A stretch of 7,594 nucleotides of DNA, taken from the NCBI GenBank assembly GCA_046590195.1, contig JBKJTP010000110.1, positions 1-7,594 of the forward strand, given 5' to 3'. Below the pieces are notes generated by a model. The model ran no database searches and had not been told where the DNA came from. It saw only the letters and a list, made by a program, of their open reading frames with translations. Below, one piece after another: positions 1 through 6,223 of the stretch. A program made the translations under genes and the position numbers. The first letter of the stretch is position 1. Each line of letters starts with the position of its first letter. Source of the DNA: JBKJTP01 sp046590195. GTDB taxonomy: Bacteria; Bacteroidota; Ignavibacteria; Palsa-1295.

Positions 1-1329
1 TTCTTCGGTGGCACGCAGGATAACGGTACGGTTGCGGTAGGCTTGACGCCATCCGGCACGTTCGAGATGATCAACAATGCCGATGGCGGCGTGGCGATCG
101 CGCATCCGACCGATCCAGAGAAGATATTCGTCTCAAAGCAGCAGGGAAGGATCTTCGTGCGTACGGGGCTCGATTCGTTGGTGCCTTCACTATCCGATGT
201 GCCATCAACGGATCCTACTGCGTATGCGAAACAGTGGCATAACATCACGAACGGACTGATCAAAGGCCCGAACCGCTTGACCGATACGACCGAGGCCGTT
301 GGATTTATCGCACCGTACGCGATCGATCCGAGCGATCCAACAGAGCTTTACACCGGGCGCATGAGGCTCTATCGGGCAAAGATCGATTATGCACGTCCGG
401 AGGATTCGAAGTGGCATGTATGGTCGCCCTATCTAACAGGTGACACTGCAGACCCGAAGCACTACACGAGCTATACGGTGGAAGCGATCGGTGTTGGCCC
501 ACGCGATGAAGCACAGCGTCCGATGCTTTGGCTCGCTGGTATCATTTCGATCAGCTCTGGTCAGTATCTGAGTGTGCATAGAACTGTTGTCAATCCAACC
601 ATTGGTGCCGATGTCGCCCCTCGTTGGATCAACGCTCGCACAGGTTTGCCAACGGCACTGCCTTCGATGATCGTACCTGATCCACTCGATAGCCTTACAG
701 CATTCATCTCATTTTCTCGCTACTCCACCAATACTATCTACAAGACCACCAATGGTGGCAAGTCCTGGGTAAGCATTTCAGGCAACCTGCCGACGGCTCC
801 TGTCAACTCGTTCGTCTTCGATCGCGAGGCTGAGGGCGGTGACATCACCAAGCATAATCAGTATCTCTTCGCAGCAACGGATGTTGGCGTATTCATGACG
901 CGTGATGGCGGTGTGAACTGGTTTCGCACTGGCGATGCAATGCCGACGGTCGTTGTCGGTGATGTCAAGATCTATAAGAACCTGCTCATTGCAGGTACAC
1001 ATGGCAGAAGCGCATGGGCTGTCGATCTCAACGATCTTCGCAACATGAGCGATGTTGCTAATGCAGAGCAAGAGATCAATCGTCTAGCGGTGTATCCTAA
1101 TCCGGTGCGTGCGAAGATGGGCACCACGGTAGCGTTCGATCTTAATGCTGAGATAGAGTATGTGCGCTTGGTCAACATCAGCACTGGCGCCGATGTGAAG
1201 TATCAGCCGACACATGTTGGTTCGCGTTATGAGTTAGTGTTGCCAGATGATGCGCAGTCGGGTAGTTATCTATTGCAAGCGATCACGCGAACAGGCGAGT
1301 TATATCAATCCAAACTTTCGGTTCATTAG
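1..1329 (+). CDS. Secreted BNR/Asp-box beta-propeller protein with T9SS sorting domain (5' partial)
   Basis: The frame is open from base 1, so the N-terminus lies outside the window; 442 residues are visible, ending at TAG. The first residues read FFGGTQDNGT, typical of one blade of VPS10/sortilin-like or BNR-repeat propellers. Two Asp-box motifs follow, TTNGGKSW (residues 249-256 of the visible part) and TRDGGVNW (300-307). GTHGRSAW (about 332-339) is the usual close of such propellers. Residues about 360-442 form a type A T9SS C-terminal sorting domain: YPNP at 365-368, alternating beta strands, GSYLL near the end and a KLSV-type terminus. From family knowledge, such proteins cross the outer membrane through the type IX system and are released or anchored at the surface. 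The ligand or substrate cannot be read here; similar proteins are often called glycosyl hydrolase-like without proven activity. The next gene overlaps by one base, suggesting co-transcription. The fold and tail are clear; the function is not. Confidence 0.88.
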   Translation, partial: FFGGTQDNGTVAVGLTPSGTFEMINNADGGVAIAHPTDPEKIFVSKQQGRIFVRTGLDSLVPSLSDVPSTDPTAYAKQWHNITNGLIKGPNRLTDTTEAVGFIAPYAIDPSDPTELYTGRMRLYRAKIDYARPEDSKWHVWSPYLTGDTADPKHYTSYTVEAIGVGPRDEAQRPMLWLAGIISISSGQYLSVHRTVVNPTIGADVAPRWINARTGLPTALPSMIVPDPLDSLTAFISFSRYSTNTIYKTTNGGKSWVSISGNLPTAPVNSFVFDREAEGGDITKHNQYLFAATDVGVFMTRDGGVNWFRTGDAMPTVVVGDVKIYKNLLIAGTHGRSAWAVDLNDLRNMSDVANAEQEINRLAVYPNPVRAKMGTTVAFDLNAEIEYVRLVNISTGADVKYQPTHVGSRYELVLPDDAQSGSYLLQAITRTGELYQSKLSVH

Positions 1330-2288
1330 TGCTATTCCGAGCCTTCACACTCTTCATTATTCTTTCTTCCTGCGTTACTAGTGAGGAAGCACTTGCGCAA
1401 TCGCGAAAACGAAAGGAGAAGATCGTCGAACCTGTCGGCGATCTCTTTACCTTGCGCTATAAGCCGCAAGTCGGTACGCTGTATTATGACGTCAACACGG
1501 CGATCGAACATAACTTAGAGGGCCGTCACATCTTTCCGATCCGGAGCACTGCACAGCTTGCGCTTGATACCAAGGGTGTTGACCAAAGAAATCTCAACTG
1601 GACCTACGATTATTTTTATCGCGAGCTCAAGACGATCCTCTCGAAGCATCAGCTTCCTAATGGGAGCGGCGAAGACAGCGTTCTGAATGAGGTTCGCGCG
1701 ATTGGCAAGCGCACACGTGTAACATACAGTATGCTCGGGCGTCAGGTGCGGATGGTCCCGATCGACACAGCACGCTTGAGCGGCGAAGCGCAATTCTTCT
1801 CGTATTTCTTCCAGCCGCCACGCCTGCTGGCGCCGCTGCCCGAGAAGAAGGTCTCGTACGGTGCGACATGGGAGGACAACCGGGTTGATACGGTGACGTT
1901 CGTCGATACACTCGGCATCGAGCAGTTCACCCGTGGTATGAGTGTCTACCGGTTAAAGTACACATACAAGTTCGAGCGCCTGCAGGATAGCGTCGACGGC
2001 AGCGTAGCGGTGATCTCCTCCGTCCAATCCGGTTCGTTTAGCGGTATGCAATACAACCCAAGCGGCGACCGCCTGGATTACACTGCGCCGATCACTGGCA
2101 CTGATACTACGTATCTCGATCTGCTTACGGGACGCGTGATCTACCGCGATACGCACTATGATATACCTGTACTCGTGACCGCTCCCGGTCGCCCTTCAAC
2201 ATCGGACAAGCTCGATATCCGCACGATCGTCATGCTCAACATCGACAACATCCGCACGACGGCAACGCCGAATGGCAAGGCTAGATAG
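1329..2288 (+). CDS. Exported protein of unknown function (319 aa)
   Basis: The start is GTG at 1329, whose G is also the last base of the preceding TAG, a translational-coupling arrangement; no ribosome binding site is visible. The N-terminus has Arg4, a short hydrophobic stretch (about residues 5-12) and then ALAQ at 21-24, a good signal peptidase I site. Leu-Ser-Ser-Cys at 12-15 also fits a lipobox, so it could instead be a lipoprotein anchored at Cys15. The mature part (about 295 residues) is rich in beta-strand patterns, with no transmembrane segment and no catalytic motif I recognise. The opening LRYKPQVGTLYYDV and the later SYGATWEDNRVDTV recall DUF6263-like periplasmic beta proteins, but this is an impression and not a family assignment. 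The gene ends 24 bases before a strong terminator, so it closes the plus-strand unit. Its pairing with a T9SS-secreted propeller suggests an envelope role (inference). Confidence 0.8.
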   Translation: MLFRAFTLFIILSSCVTSEEALAQSRKRKEKIVEPVGDLFTLRYKPQVGTLYYDVNTAIEHNLEGRHIFPIRSTAQLALDTKGVDQRNLNWTYDYFYRELKTILSKHQLPNGSGEDSVLNEVRAIGKRTRVTYSMLGRQVRMVPIDTARLSGEAQFFSYFFQPPRLLAPLPEKKVSYGATWEDNRVDTVTFVDTLGIEQFTRGMSVYRLKYTYKFERLQDSVDGSVAVISSVQSGSFSGMQYNPSGDRLDYTAPITGTDTTYLDLLTGRVIYRDTHYDIPVLVTAPGRPSTSDKLDIRTIVMLNIDNIRTTATPNGKAR

Positions 2289-2312
2289 GTCATGAGAATA
2301 GAGTGTTGACAT

Positions 2313-2344
2313 AAAAAAAGGGAGCCGACAAGACTCCCTTTTTT
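2313..2344. terminator. Bidirectional rho-independent terminator
   Basis: GGGAG (2320-2324) pairs with CTCCC (2334-2338) around a 9-nt loop. It is flanked by seven A (2313-2319) and six T (2339-2344), which extend the stem to 11 bp. Read on the plus strand, the T-run follows the hairpin and ends the unit closing at 2288. Read on the minus strand, the A-run becomes a T-run and ends the gene whose stop is at 2363-2365, 18 nt away. One element thus serves two convergent genes. Confidence 0.92.
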
Positions 2345-2362
2345 GTAACGCTCTTTGAATGA

Positions 2363-3118
2363 TCAACTGACCTTACCGACAACGCGAATGTATTGTGGTA
2401 CTTTTATGGTCTTTTTGACCTCTTTTTTCTTCTTGATCTCGATCACCTCTGTTGTGAATTTGCCATCGGTTGGCGTCATCCTGTCCTGGGTGATCGTAAA
2501 CTGCCTATCGTTCAAGCCATGGGAGATCAGGAAGGACTGTACGGCCATTTCGCGCGACGCAAGTATCGTCTCATCCGCGGTCTGCTTCCTCGTCTTGATA
2601 GTCGCATCAGGATAGACGGTGATATCGAGCGTGAGCTTCGGATTCTGTTTCACAACTGTAATGATGTCCTCGAGATGACGCGATGCATCGGCTTCGATCA
2701 TGCTCGACTTCGGCTTGAACACGAGGCAGGCGATCGCGAAGGCTTCACCGCTCTTGAGTGAGGTGAGCGAGACACGAAGCGGCGTCTCCTGAAACCTGTC
2801 GAGAGCAGGGATCACGAGCGTCTGCTCGCGGAATTGGTAGTTGCTATTAGCGAAGGTCACGCGGTAGGTGGCGTTCGGCTGTAGTGTTGCAGTAAACTTG
2901 CCATCCTTGTTCGACTTTGTCGTGAAGACCTTCTCGGTGCCTTTGTAGATGCCGATCGAAACGTCGCCGGCAGGCTGGCCTTCAGCGTTCGTAACTTCTC
3001 CCTTGATCAGGGTTATCACTTTCTGGAGCTGAGCACTCGCGGTGCTGCTGCTGAAGAGAACAATGGCAAGGATGGCTAACTTGGCAGTAGCCTTTAACGA
3101 TGTGTAGAGAGCAAGCAT
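2363..3118 (-). CDS. Exported protein: carboxypeptidase-regulatory-like domain plus diverged OmpA-like domain
   Basis: I chose ATG at 3118 (251 aa). An in-frame TTG at 3142 would add 8 residues (MLKPDPYL) ahead of an otherwise normal signal peptide; neither start has a ribosome binding site. The signal peptide has a hydrophobic core around residues 13-23 and cleaves at ASA|Q (after 29). Residues about 36-107 look like a carboxypeptidase-regulatory/Ig-like beta domain (IKGEVTNAEGQPAGDVSIGIY, then DGKFTATLQPNATYRVTF). Residues about 125-212 match the OmpA C-terminal (peptidoglycan-associated) fold: LVFKPKSSMIEADASRHLE, an ENPNLKIEI-like strand (QNPKLTLDI), and a SREMAVQSFLISHGL helix aligning with the usual LSERRAQAV helix. 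Of the two residues known to hold meso-DAP in OmpA, an Asp (171) and an Arg (189) are present, but three extra residues lie between them and the Asn is absent. The tail is very basic (IKKKKEVKK). Probably a periplasmic or outer-membrane protein; peptidoglycan binding is uncertain. Confidence 0.82.
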   Translation of the reverse strand: MLALYTSLKATAKLAILAIVLFSSSTASAQLQKVITLIKGEVTNAEGQPAGDVSIGIYKGTEKVFTTKSNKDGKFTATLQPNATYRVTFANSNYQFREQTLVIPALDRFQETPLRVSLTSLKSGEAFAIACLVFKPKSSMIEADASRHLEDIITVVKQNPKLTLDITVYPDATIKTRKQTADETILASREMAVQSFLISHGLNDRQFTITQDRMTPTDGKFTTEVIEIKKKKEVKKTIKVPQYIRVVGKVS

Positions 3119-3173
3119 AAGATACGGATCTGGTTTGAGCAAAACGAAGAGCTTGCGGATCAGGCAAGATCCA

Positions 3174-3242
3174 GGCTCCTAAGCAAAAGAGTACGGCAAG
3201 GGCATTGCCGGCACTTGGCTAAGAACAAGGGTCGGCTCCTAA
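3174..3242. repeat. Direct repeat pair GGCTCCTAA, 60 bp apart
   Basis: GGCTCCTAA occurs at 3174-3182 and again at 3234-3242. On the minus strand, the direction of the flanking genes, it reads TTAGGAGCC. Flanking bases do not match, so only the 9-mer is repeated. It could be a paired regulatory site or chance. Confidence 0.4.
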
Positions 3243-3257
3243 AGTTACACCCCCAAA

Positions 3258-3284
3258 CCAGAATAGGCTTTGCACCCAGAATAG
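3258..3284. repeat. Direct repeat pair CCAGAATAG, 18-bp period
   Basis: CCAGAATAG occurs at 3258-3266 and 3276-3284, 18 bp start to start, just downstream of the O-methyltransferase stop. The spacer is AGCC-rich and not repeated. It may be a remnant of a short duplication or a tandem protein-binding site. Confidence 0.4.
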
Positions 3285-3294
3285 TTGAGTCGCG

Positions 3295-3957
3295 CTATTT
3301 GTTCACAACGCCCATCGCCATACCATCTCCAACGGCGATGATCACGCCAAAAATTGACGATTCCGCTGCAAATTCGGCATTAAATCGGCGGACGGCATTG
3401 ACGCTCTCGAAATCCGGATCGTCCTCCGGCAGATCCATATCCATCAGCCGGCCGAAGGCCATAGCATTGTCGCCAGCGATGACGCCACCCGGCCGGATAA
3501 GGCGGAGGCCCTCTTTCAGATAGTTGATGTAATTGATCTTGTCGGCATCGATGAGGATAAAGTCGAAGCTATTGTCCTCGAATGTTCTCATGTGATCGAG
3601 CGCCGGTCCTTCGTGGATCGTGACGTTCGAGAAACCCTCTCCAGCCAGATTCTCCCTCGCGATGCGTGCGTGCATCGGCTCGAACTCGAGCGAGACAACC
3701 TCACCCCCATCACCCATCGCCTTCGACATGATCGCGGCTGAAAAGCCGAACAGCGTACCGACATCGAGCACACGCTTCGCCTTGATCGCCTTTACGAAGA
3801 AGCCGAGGAATTTCGCCTGCTCCTCCGAGATCGAGATCATCGGAATGCCTGCCGCTTCCGCACGCTCGGAGAATTGCTTTAGCAATGCAACCTCATCTTT
3901 GGCGAAGAGATCGACGATATAGTTGTAAACAGGCTCGGTGAGAGGTGTGCCTTTCAT
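3295..3957 (-). CDS. Class I SAM-dependent O-methyltransferase (Methyltransf_3 / COMT-like family)
   Basis: A complete 220-residue protein, the usual length for bacterial COMT/CCoAOMT-like enzymes. These transfer a methyl group from S-adenosylmethionine to a hydroxyl, often on a catechol, in a Mg2+-dependent reaction. Motif I is VLDVGTLFGFSA (63-74). VVSLEFEP (87-94) supplies the acidic residue that binds the SAM ribose. FDFILIDADK (131-140) and GGVIAGDN (157-164) provide Asp137, Asp163 and Asn164, the expected metal ligands. The terminus VGDGMAMGVVNK is also family-typical. There is no signal peptide, so it is cytoplasmic. The start is ATG at 3957, 15 nt after the ruvB stop, so co-transcription with ruvB is very likely. 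The natural substrate cannot be told from sequence. Nothing is truncated or missing. Confidence 0.93.
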   Translation of the reverse strand: MKGTPLTEPVYNYIVDLFAKDEVALLKQFSERAEAAGIPMISISEEQAKFLGFFVKAIKAKRVLDVGTLFGFSAAIMSKAMGDGGEVVSLEFEPMHARIARENLAGEGFSNVTIHEGPALDHMRTFEDNSFDFILIDADKINYINYLKEGLRLIRPGGVIAGDNAMAFGRLMDMDLPEDDPDFESVNAVRRFNAEFAAESSIFGVIIAVGDGMAMGVVNK

Positions 3958-3972
3958 GCTATTCGCGATGAG

Positions 3973-5016
3973 CTATTGAGTTGATCCGTTGAACAAGTCG
4001 TTCGGCTGCGATTTCTGACGGAGATTGAAATGCTTGTAGGCGAGTTTCGTTGCTTCGCGGCCACGCGGTGTGCGGGTGAGAAATCCTTCCTGAATGAGGA
4101 ATGGCTCGTAGACCTCCTCGATCGTACCAGATTCTTCGCCGACTGCTGCCGAGATCGTGTTCAGACCAACAGGCCCGCCGCCAAACTTCTCGATGATCGT
4201 CAGCAGAATGCGCTTGTCCATTTCGTCGAGACCGTGATCATCGACTTCCAGTGCTGTAAGCGCGATGTGCGCGATCTCCTTTGTGATCGTACCATCGCCT
4301 TTTACCTGTGCGAAATCGCGAGTGCGATGCAATAAGCGATTGGCGATACGTGGGGTGCCGCGCGAACGCCGTGCAAGTTCTAGCGATCCATCGGAGTCGA
4401 TCGAAACGCCGAGCAAGCTGGCGCTGCGCTCGATGATCTTCTGCAGCGCTTCCGCACGGTAGTAATCAAGTCTGTTCGTGATGCCGAAGCGTGTGCGAAG
4501 CGGAGCTGAGAGCAAGCCTGCTCGTGTCGTAGCACCAACCAGCGTGAATGGCTTGAGCTCGATCTGGATCGAGCGTGCACTCGGGCCGCTATCGATCATG
4601 ATATCAAGCTTGTAATCCTCCATGGCTGAGTAAAGATACTCTTCGACGACGGCCGACAAGCGGTGTATCTCATCGATGAAGAGCACATCGCCTTCTTCGA
4701 GCGTCGTGAGCAGTCCGGCCAGATCGCCAGCTTTCTCGAGCACTGGACCCGACGTCGTCTTGATGTTGGCGCCCATCTCATTTGCGATGATATAGGCGAG
4801 CGTTGTCTTTCCGAGTCCTGGAGGCCCGGTAAAGAGTACATGATCGAGCGCCTCGCCGCGCTGCAGCGCAGCTTGAATAAAGATGCGGAGATTTTCGACA
4901 ATGCTCGATTGTCCAGTGAAATCGATGAAGCCTTTGGGCCTCAGCGATTTCTCGAACTCGACATCGTGACGTTCGGGCGCAGTGATCTCAGGACGGGTAG
5001 TATTCTTCGGCGGCAT
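3973..5016 (-). CDS. ruvB: Holliday junction branch migration DNA helicase RuvB
   Basis: RuvB is the AAA+ motor that, with RuvA, drives branch migration of Holliday junctions before RuvC cuts them; it is cytoplasmic and acts in recombinational repair. At 347 residues it is normal length. Visible features in order: the RuvB N-terminal signature SLRPKGFIDFTGQ (24-36), Walker A GPPGLGKT (64-71), and Walker B with VLFIDEIHRL (111-120). Next come sensor 1 GATTRAGLLSAPLRTRFG (161-178), whose PLRTRFG arginines hold the arginine finger, and sensor 2 GTPRIANRLL (220-229). The C-terminal winged-helix domain ends with TRTPRGREAT (314-323). The start is ATG at 5016 with no Shine-Dalgarno sequence. It is not next to ruvA or ruvC here, which is common outside the Proteobacteria. 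Upstream is a small exported gene separated by a 16-bp palindrome; downstream is an O-methyltransferase 15 nt away. Confidence 0.98.
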   Translation of the reverse strand: MPPKNTTRPEITAPERHDVEFEKSLRPKGFIDFTGQSSIVENLRIFIQAALQRGEALDHVLFTGPPGLGKTTLAYIIANEMGANIKTTSGPVLEKAGDLAGLLTTLEEGDVLFIDEIHRLSAVVEEYLYSAMEDYKLDIMIDSGPSARSIQIELKPFTLVGATTRAGLLSAPLRTRFGITNRLDYYRAEALQKIIERSASLLGVSIDSDGSLELARRSRGTPRIANRLLHRTRDFAQVKGDGTITKEIAHIALTALEVDDHGLDEMDKRILLTIIEKFGGGPVGLNTISAAVGEESGTIEEVYEPFLIQEGFLTRTPRGREATKLAYKHFNLRQKSQPNDLFNGSTQ

Positions 5017-5056
5017 TGGTGTAGCAACATAAGCCGGGTATGTGACAGTTGCCGCT

Positions 5057-5092
5057 CATCGTAGAGACGCGCTACAGCGCGTCTCTACGATG
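5057..5092. repeat. Perfect 16-bp inverted repeat (mobile palindrome-like hairpin)
   Basis: The left arm CATCGTAGAGACGCGC (5057-5072) and right arm GCGCGTCTCTACGATG (5077-5092) are exact reverse complements around the 4-nt loop TACA. The element ends two bases before the stop codon (5095-5097) of the upstream minus-strand gene, and its other end is 40 nt before the ruvB ATG. No T-run follows on either strand, so it is not a classical terminator. The GTAGAGACGCG core resembles dispersed GTAGAGACG...CGTCTCTAC palindromes that I recall from cyanobacterial and other intergenic regions; that link is from memory. In RNA it would form a very stable hairpin between the two genes and could stabilise the upstream message or dampen read-through into ruvB. 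Confidence 0.9.
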
Positions 5093-5094
5093 GA

Positions 5095-5661
5095 TCATCC
5101 CTCGATCACCCACAGCGGGTAGCCACGACGGATATAGCCCTTGACCTCGATGTTGCCGCGGTGCCAGCGATAGTGAGCTGGGGTGAGATCGAGCTGGATC
5201 TCCGGCTTGCCCCAGGTCTGCCCGAAGTAGAGCAGGAGGATCTCAGAGAGATCGTCATCGCGATCGGCCATGACCGAGTTCATTCTTGGCGTCAAGCTAA
5301 TGCGTCGCAAGCGGCCCGTATTGTTCTCGAAGACGAAGGCCATCCGCATGTAGGCGGAGCGGACATAGATCGAATCGAGCACCATGATCTTGATACTGTT
5401 GTCGCCGAAGTTGCGTGTTAGGGTATCGATCTTCACTTCACGCCAATTCCCGTCCACAGCCTTGATTACGGTGTTCGCACTATCGAACGTGATGCCGGGC
5501 CGGAGCCCAAGAATGTGAACCTGCGGATATTGGACTGTTGGCTTTCCGGGCTTAACTTTGCTCTTAGGCTTTGCAGCGGTTTTCGGCGGAGTGGGTTGCG
5601 CGCAGAGATCGGTACTCAGAACGAGCAGCGCGAGGATCAAAAGAATGGAGCGCACCAACAT
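5095..5661 (-). CDS. Small exported hypothetical protein (188 aa)
   Basis: The start is ATG at 5661. Residues 1-21 are a clear Sec signal peptide (Arg4, a leucine-rich core, cleavage at LCA|Q after 21). A Pro/Lys/Ala-rich linker follows (PTPPKTAAKPKSKVKPGKP, about 23-41), of the kind that spans periplasm or cell wall. The mature domain (about 43-188) alternates short hydrophobic and charged stretches (GLRPGITFDSANTVIKAV, MRMAFVFENNTGRLRRISL), suggesting a small mixed alpha/beta fold. It ends in YPLWVIEG. I recognise no family and no catalytic motif. Cys20 is inside the signal peptide but the preceding residues (TDL) do not make a lipobox. The gene lies 7 nt after the DUF486 gene and ends two bases from the palindrome before ruvB, so it is probably in one transcript with the former. 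Likely periplasmic; function unknown. Confidence 0.8.
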   Translation of the reverse strand: MLVRSILLILALLVLSTDLCAQPTPPKTAAKPKSKVKPGKPTVQYPQVHILGLRPGITFDSANTVIKAVDGNWREVKIDTLTRNFGDNSIKIMVLDSIYVRSAYMRMAFVFENNTGRLRRISLTPRMNSVMADRDDDLSEILLLYFGQTWGKPEIQLDLTPAHYRWHRGNIEVKGYIRRGYPLWVIEG

Positions 5662-5668
5662 AAGAGCT

Positions 5669-6007
5669 TTAATCGAAGGCGAACGCGAAGAGGGCAGCAG
5701 TTACAATACAAGCGAAGCTGACCACATAATTCCATTTGATCGGTTCCTTCAAATATGTCACTGCGAAGATGAGAAAGATACCGATGGAGAGTACTTCAGC
5801 AATGATCTTCAGTTGCGCTGCGCTGAAGATCTGATGCCCCATGCGGTTTGCCGGCACCTGCAGGCAATACTCGAAGAAGGCAATGCCCCAACTGATGAGT
5901 ATCGTGATCCAAAGTGCGCGGTTCGGATACTTCAGGTGTCCGTACCAAGCGAACGTCATGAAGCACGTCGAGAGTGCGAGCATGAGGATGGGTAACGCTT
6001 TCTCCAT
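5669..6007 (-). CDS. DUF486 (DMT-like) four-helix membrane protein
   Basis: This 112-residue protein has four hydrophobic segments, about residues 4-22, 32-48, 68-86 and 93-110, so it is an inner-membrane protein. The sequence carries the hallmarks of the DUF486 family: FMTFAWYGHLKY (16-27), ILISWGIAFFEYCLQVPANR (36-55), FSAAQLKIIAEV (61-72) and a WNYVVSF start to helix 4 (92-98). The length matches the family, which is distantly related to the small multidrug/DMT transporters; its substrate is not known. The start is ATG at 6007 with no ribosome binding site. It is the first gene of the minus-strand block, facing the asparaginase across a 216-nt region that should contain its promoter. The next gene starts 7 nt after its stop. 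Confidence 0.93.
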   Translation of the reverse strand: MEKALPILMLALSTCFMTFAWYGHLKYPNRALWITILISWGIAFFEYCLQVPANRMGHQIFSAAQLKIIAEVLSIGIFLIFAVTYLKEPIKWNYVVSFACIVTAALFAFAFD

Positions 6008-6223
6008 AGATGTGAGAAGATAGAGTGGGGGATAGGTTTAACTGCTATCTCCTGAACAAACAGGTTCCACTATTCTCTTCATCGAGACTCATATTCTCCT
6101 CGGATTTCTACTTCGCAATGTGAGGTTTAAATCCTAAGTCCGTATGACGTTATGTCAGCGAATCGATCGCAGAAAAAATAGTCAGGCATACATAGCCAGG
6201 CATCCCTAAGCCTCCACAGAATT
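6008..6223. promoter_or_regulatory. Divergent intergenic region between DUF486 and asparaginase genes
   Basis: Two genes point away from each other, so promoters in both directions must lie within or near these 216 nt. It is AT-richer than the genes. Visible small elements are GATAG/CTATC (6031-6035 and 6045-6049, 9-nt loop), CCTG/CAGG (6051-6054 and 6061-6064), TGAC-N5-GTCA (6145-6148 and 6154-6157), and CAGGCAT repeated directly at 6183-6189 and 6197-6203. TGAC-N5-GTCA is the most operator-like, about 70 nt before the asparaginase start. I could not place a convincing TAnnTTTG (-7) box on either strand, so exact promoters are not called. Confidence 0.55.

Larger units (their letters stand above)
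3119..3294. other. Intergenic gap with short direct repeats and weak hairpins
   Basis: These 176 nt lie between the O-methyltransferase stop and the start of the exported OmpA-like gene, both on the minus strand. They hold two different 9-nt direct repeats (listed separately) and a 6-bp hairpin, CGGCAA/TTGCCG (3194-3199 and 3205-3210). They also hold two mutually exclusive 5-bp stems between 3152 and 3172. On the minus strand the 6-bp hairpin is followed by TACTCTTTTG, so it could be a poor terminator. The gap probably also carries the promoter of the downstream gene, but I could not find a convincing TAnnTTTG or sigma70-type box. Confidence 0.5.

Noticed and set aside
2982..3167. A 61-codon minus-strand frame with TTG at 3167 preceded by AGGAG about 8 nt upstream.
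   Set aside because: It runs out of frame through the signal-peptide and beta-domain region of the exported OmpA-like gene, whose translation is far more protein-like. The AGGAG is part of the 9-nt repeat, and ribosome binding sites of this type are absent from the other genes.
3194..3210. CGGCAA/TTGCCG hairpin as the terminator of the ruvB-methyltransferase unit.
   Set aside because: The stem is only 6 bp with a 5-nt loop, and the following minus-strand bases have just four consecutive T; it is too weak to call.
2321..3239. A 9-nt match in inverse orientation between the terminator (2321-2329) and 3231-3239 (GTCGGCTCC).
   Set aside because: Nine bases over nearly 1 kb is expected by chance, and no flanking similarity extends it.
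3240..3247. TAACTTTA on the minus strand as a Bacteroidota -7 promoter box (TAnnTTTG).
   Set aside because: The last base is wrong and there is no TTG at the right distance for the -33 element.
3215..3523. A 102-codon plus-strand frame starting in the gap and running into the O-methyltransferase gene.
   Set aside because: Most of it is antisense to conserved methyltransferase sequence, including the C-terminal motif, and its product is low-complexity Ser/Arg/Pro.
4663..5064. A 133-codon plus-strand frame opposite the ruvB N-terminus.
   Set aside because: It mirrors the Walker A/B coding region of ruvB and shows no domain of its own.
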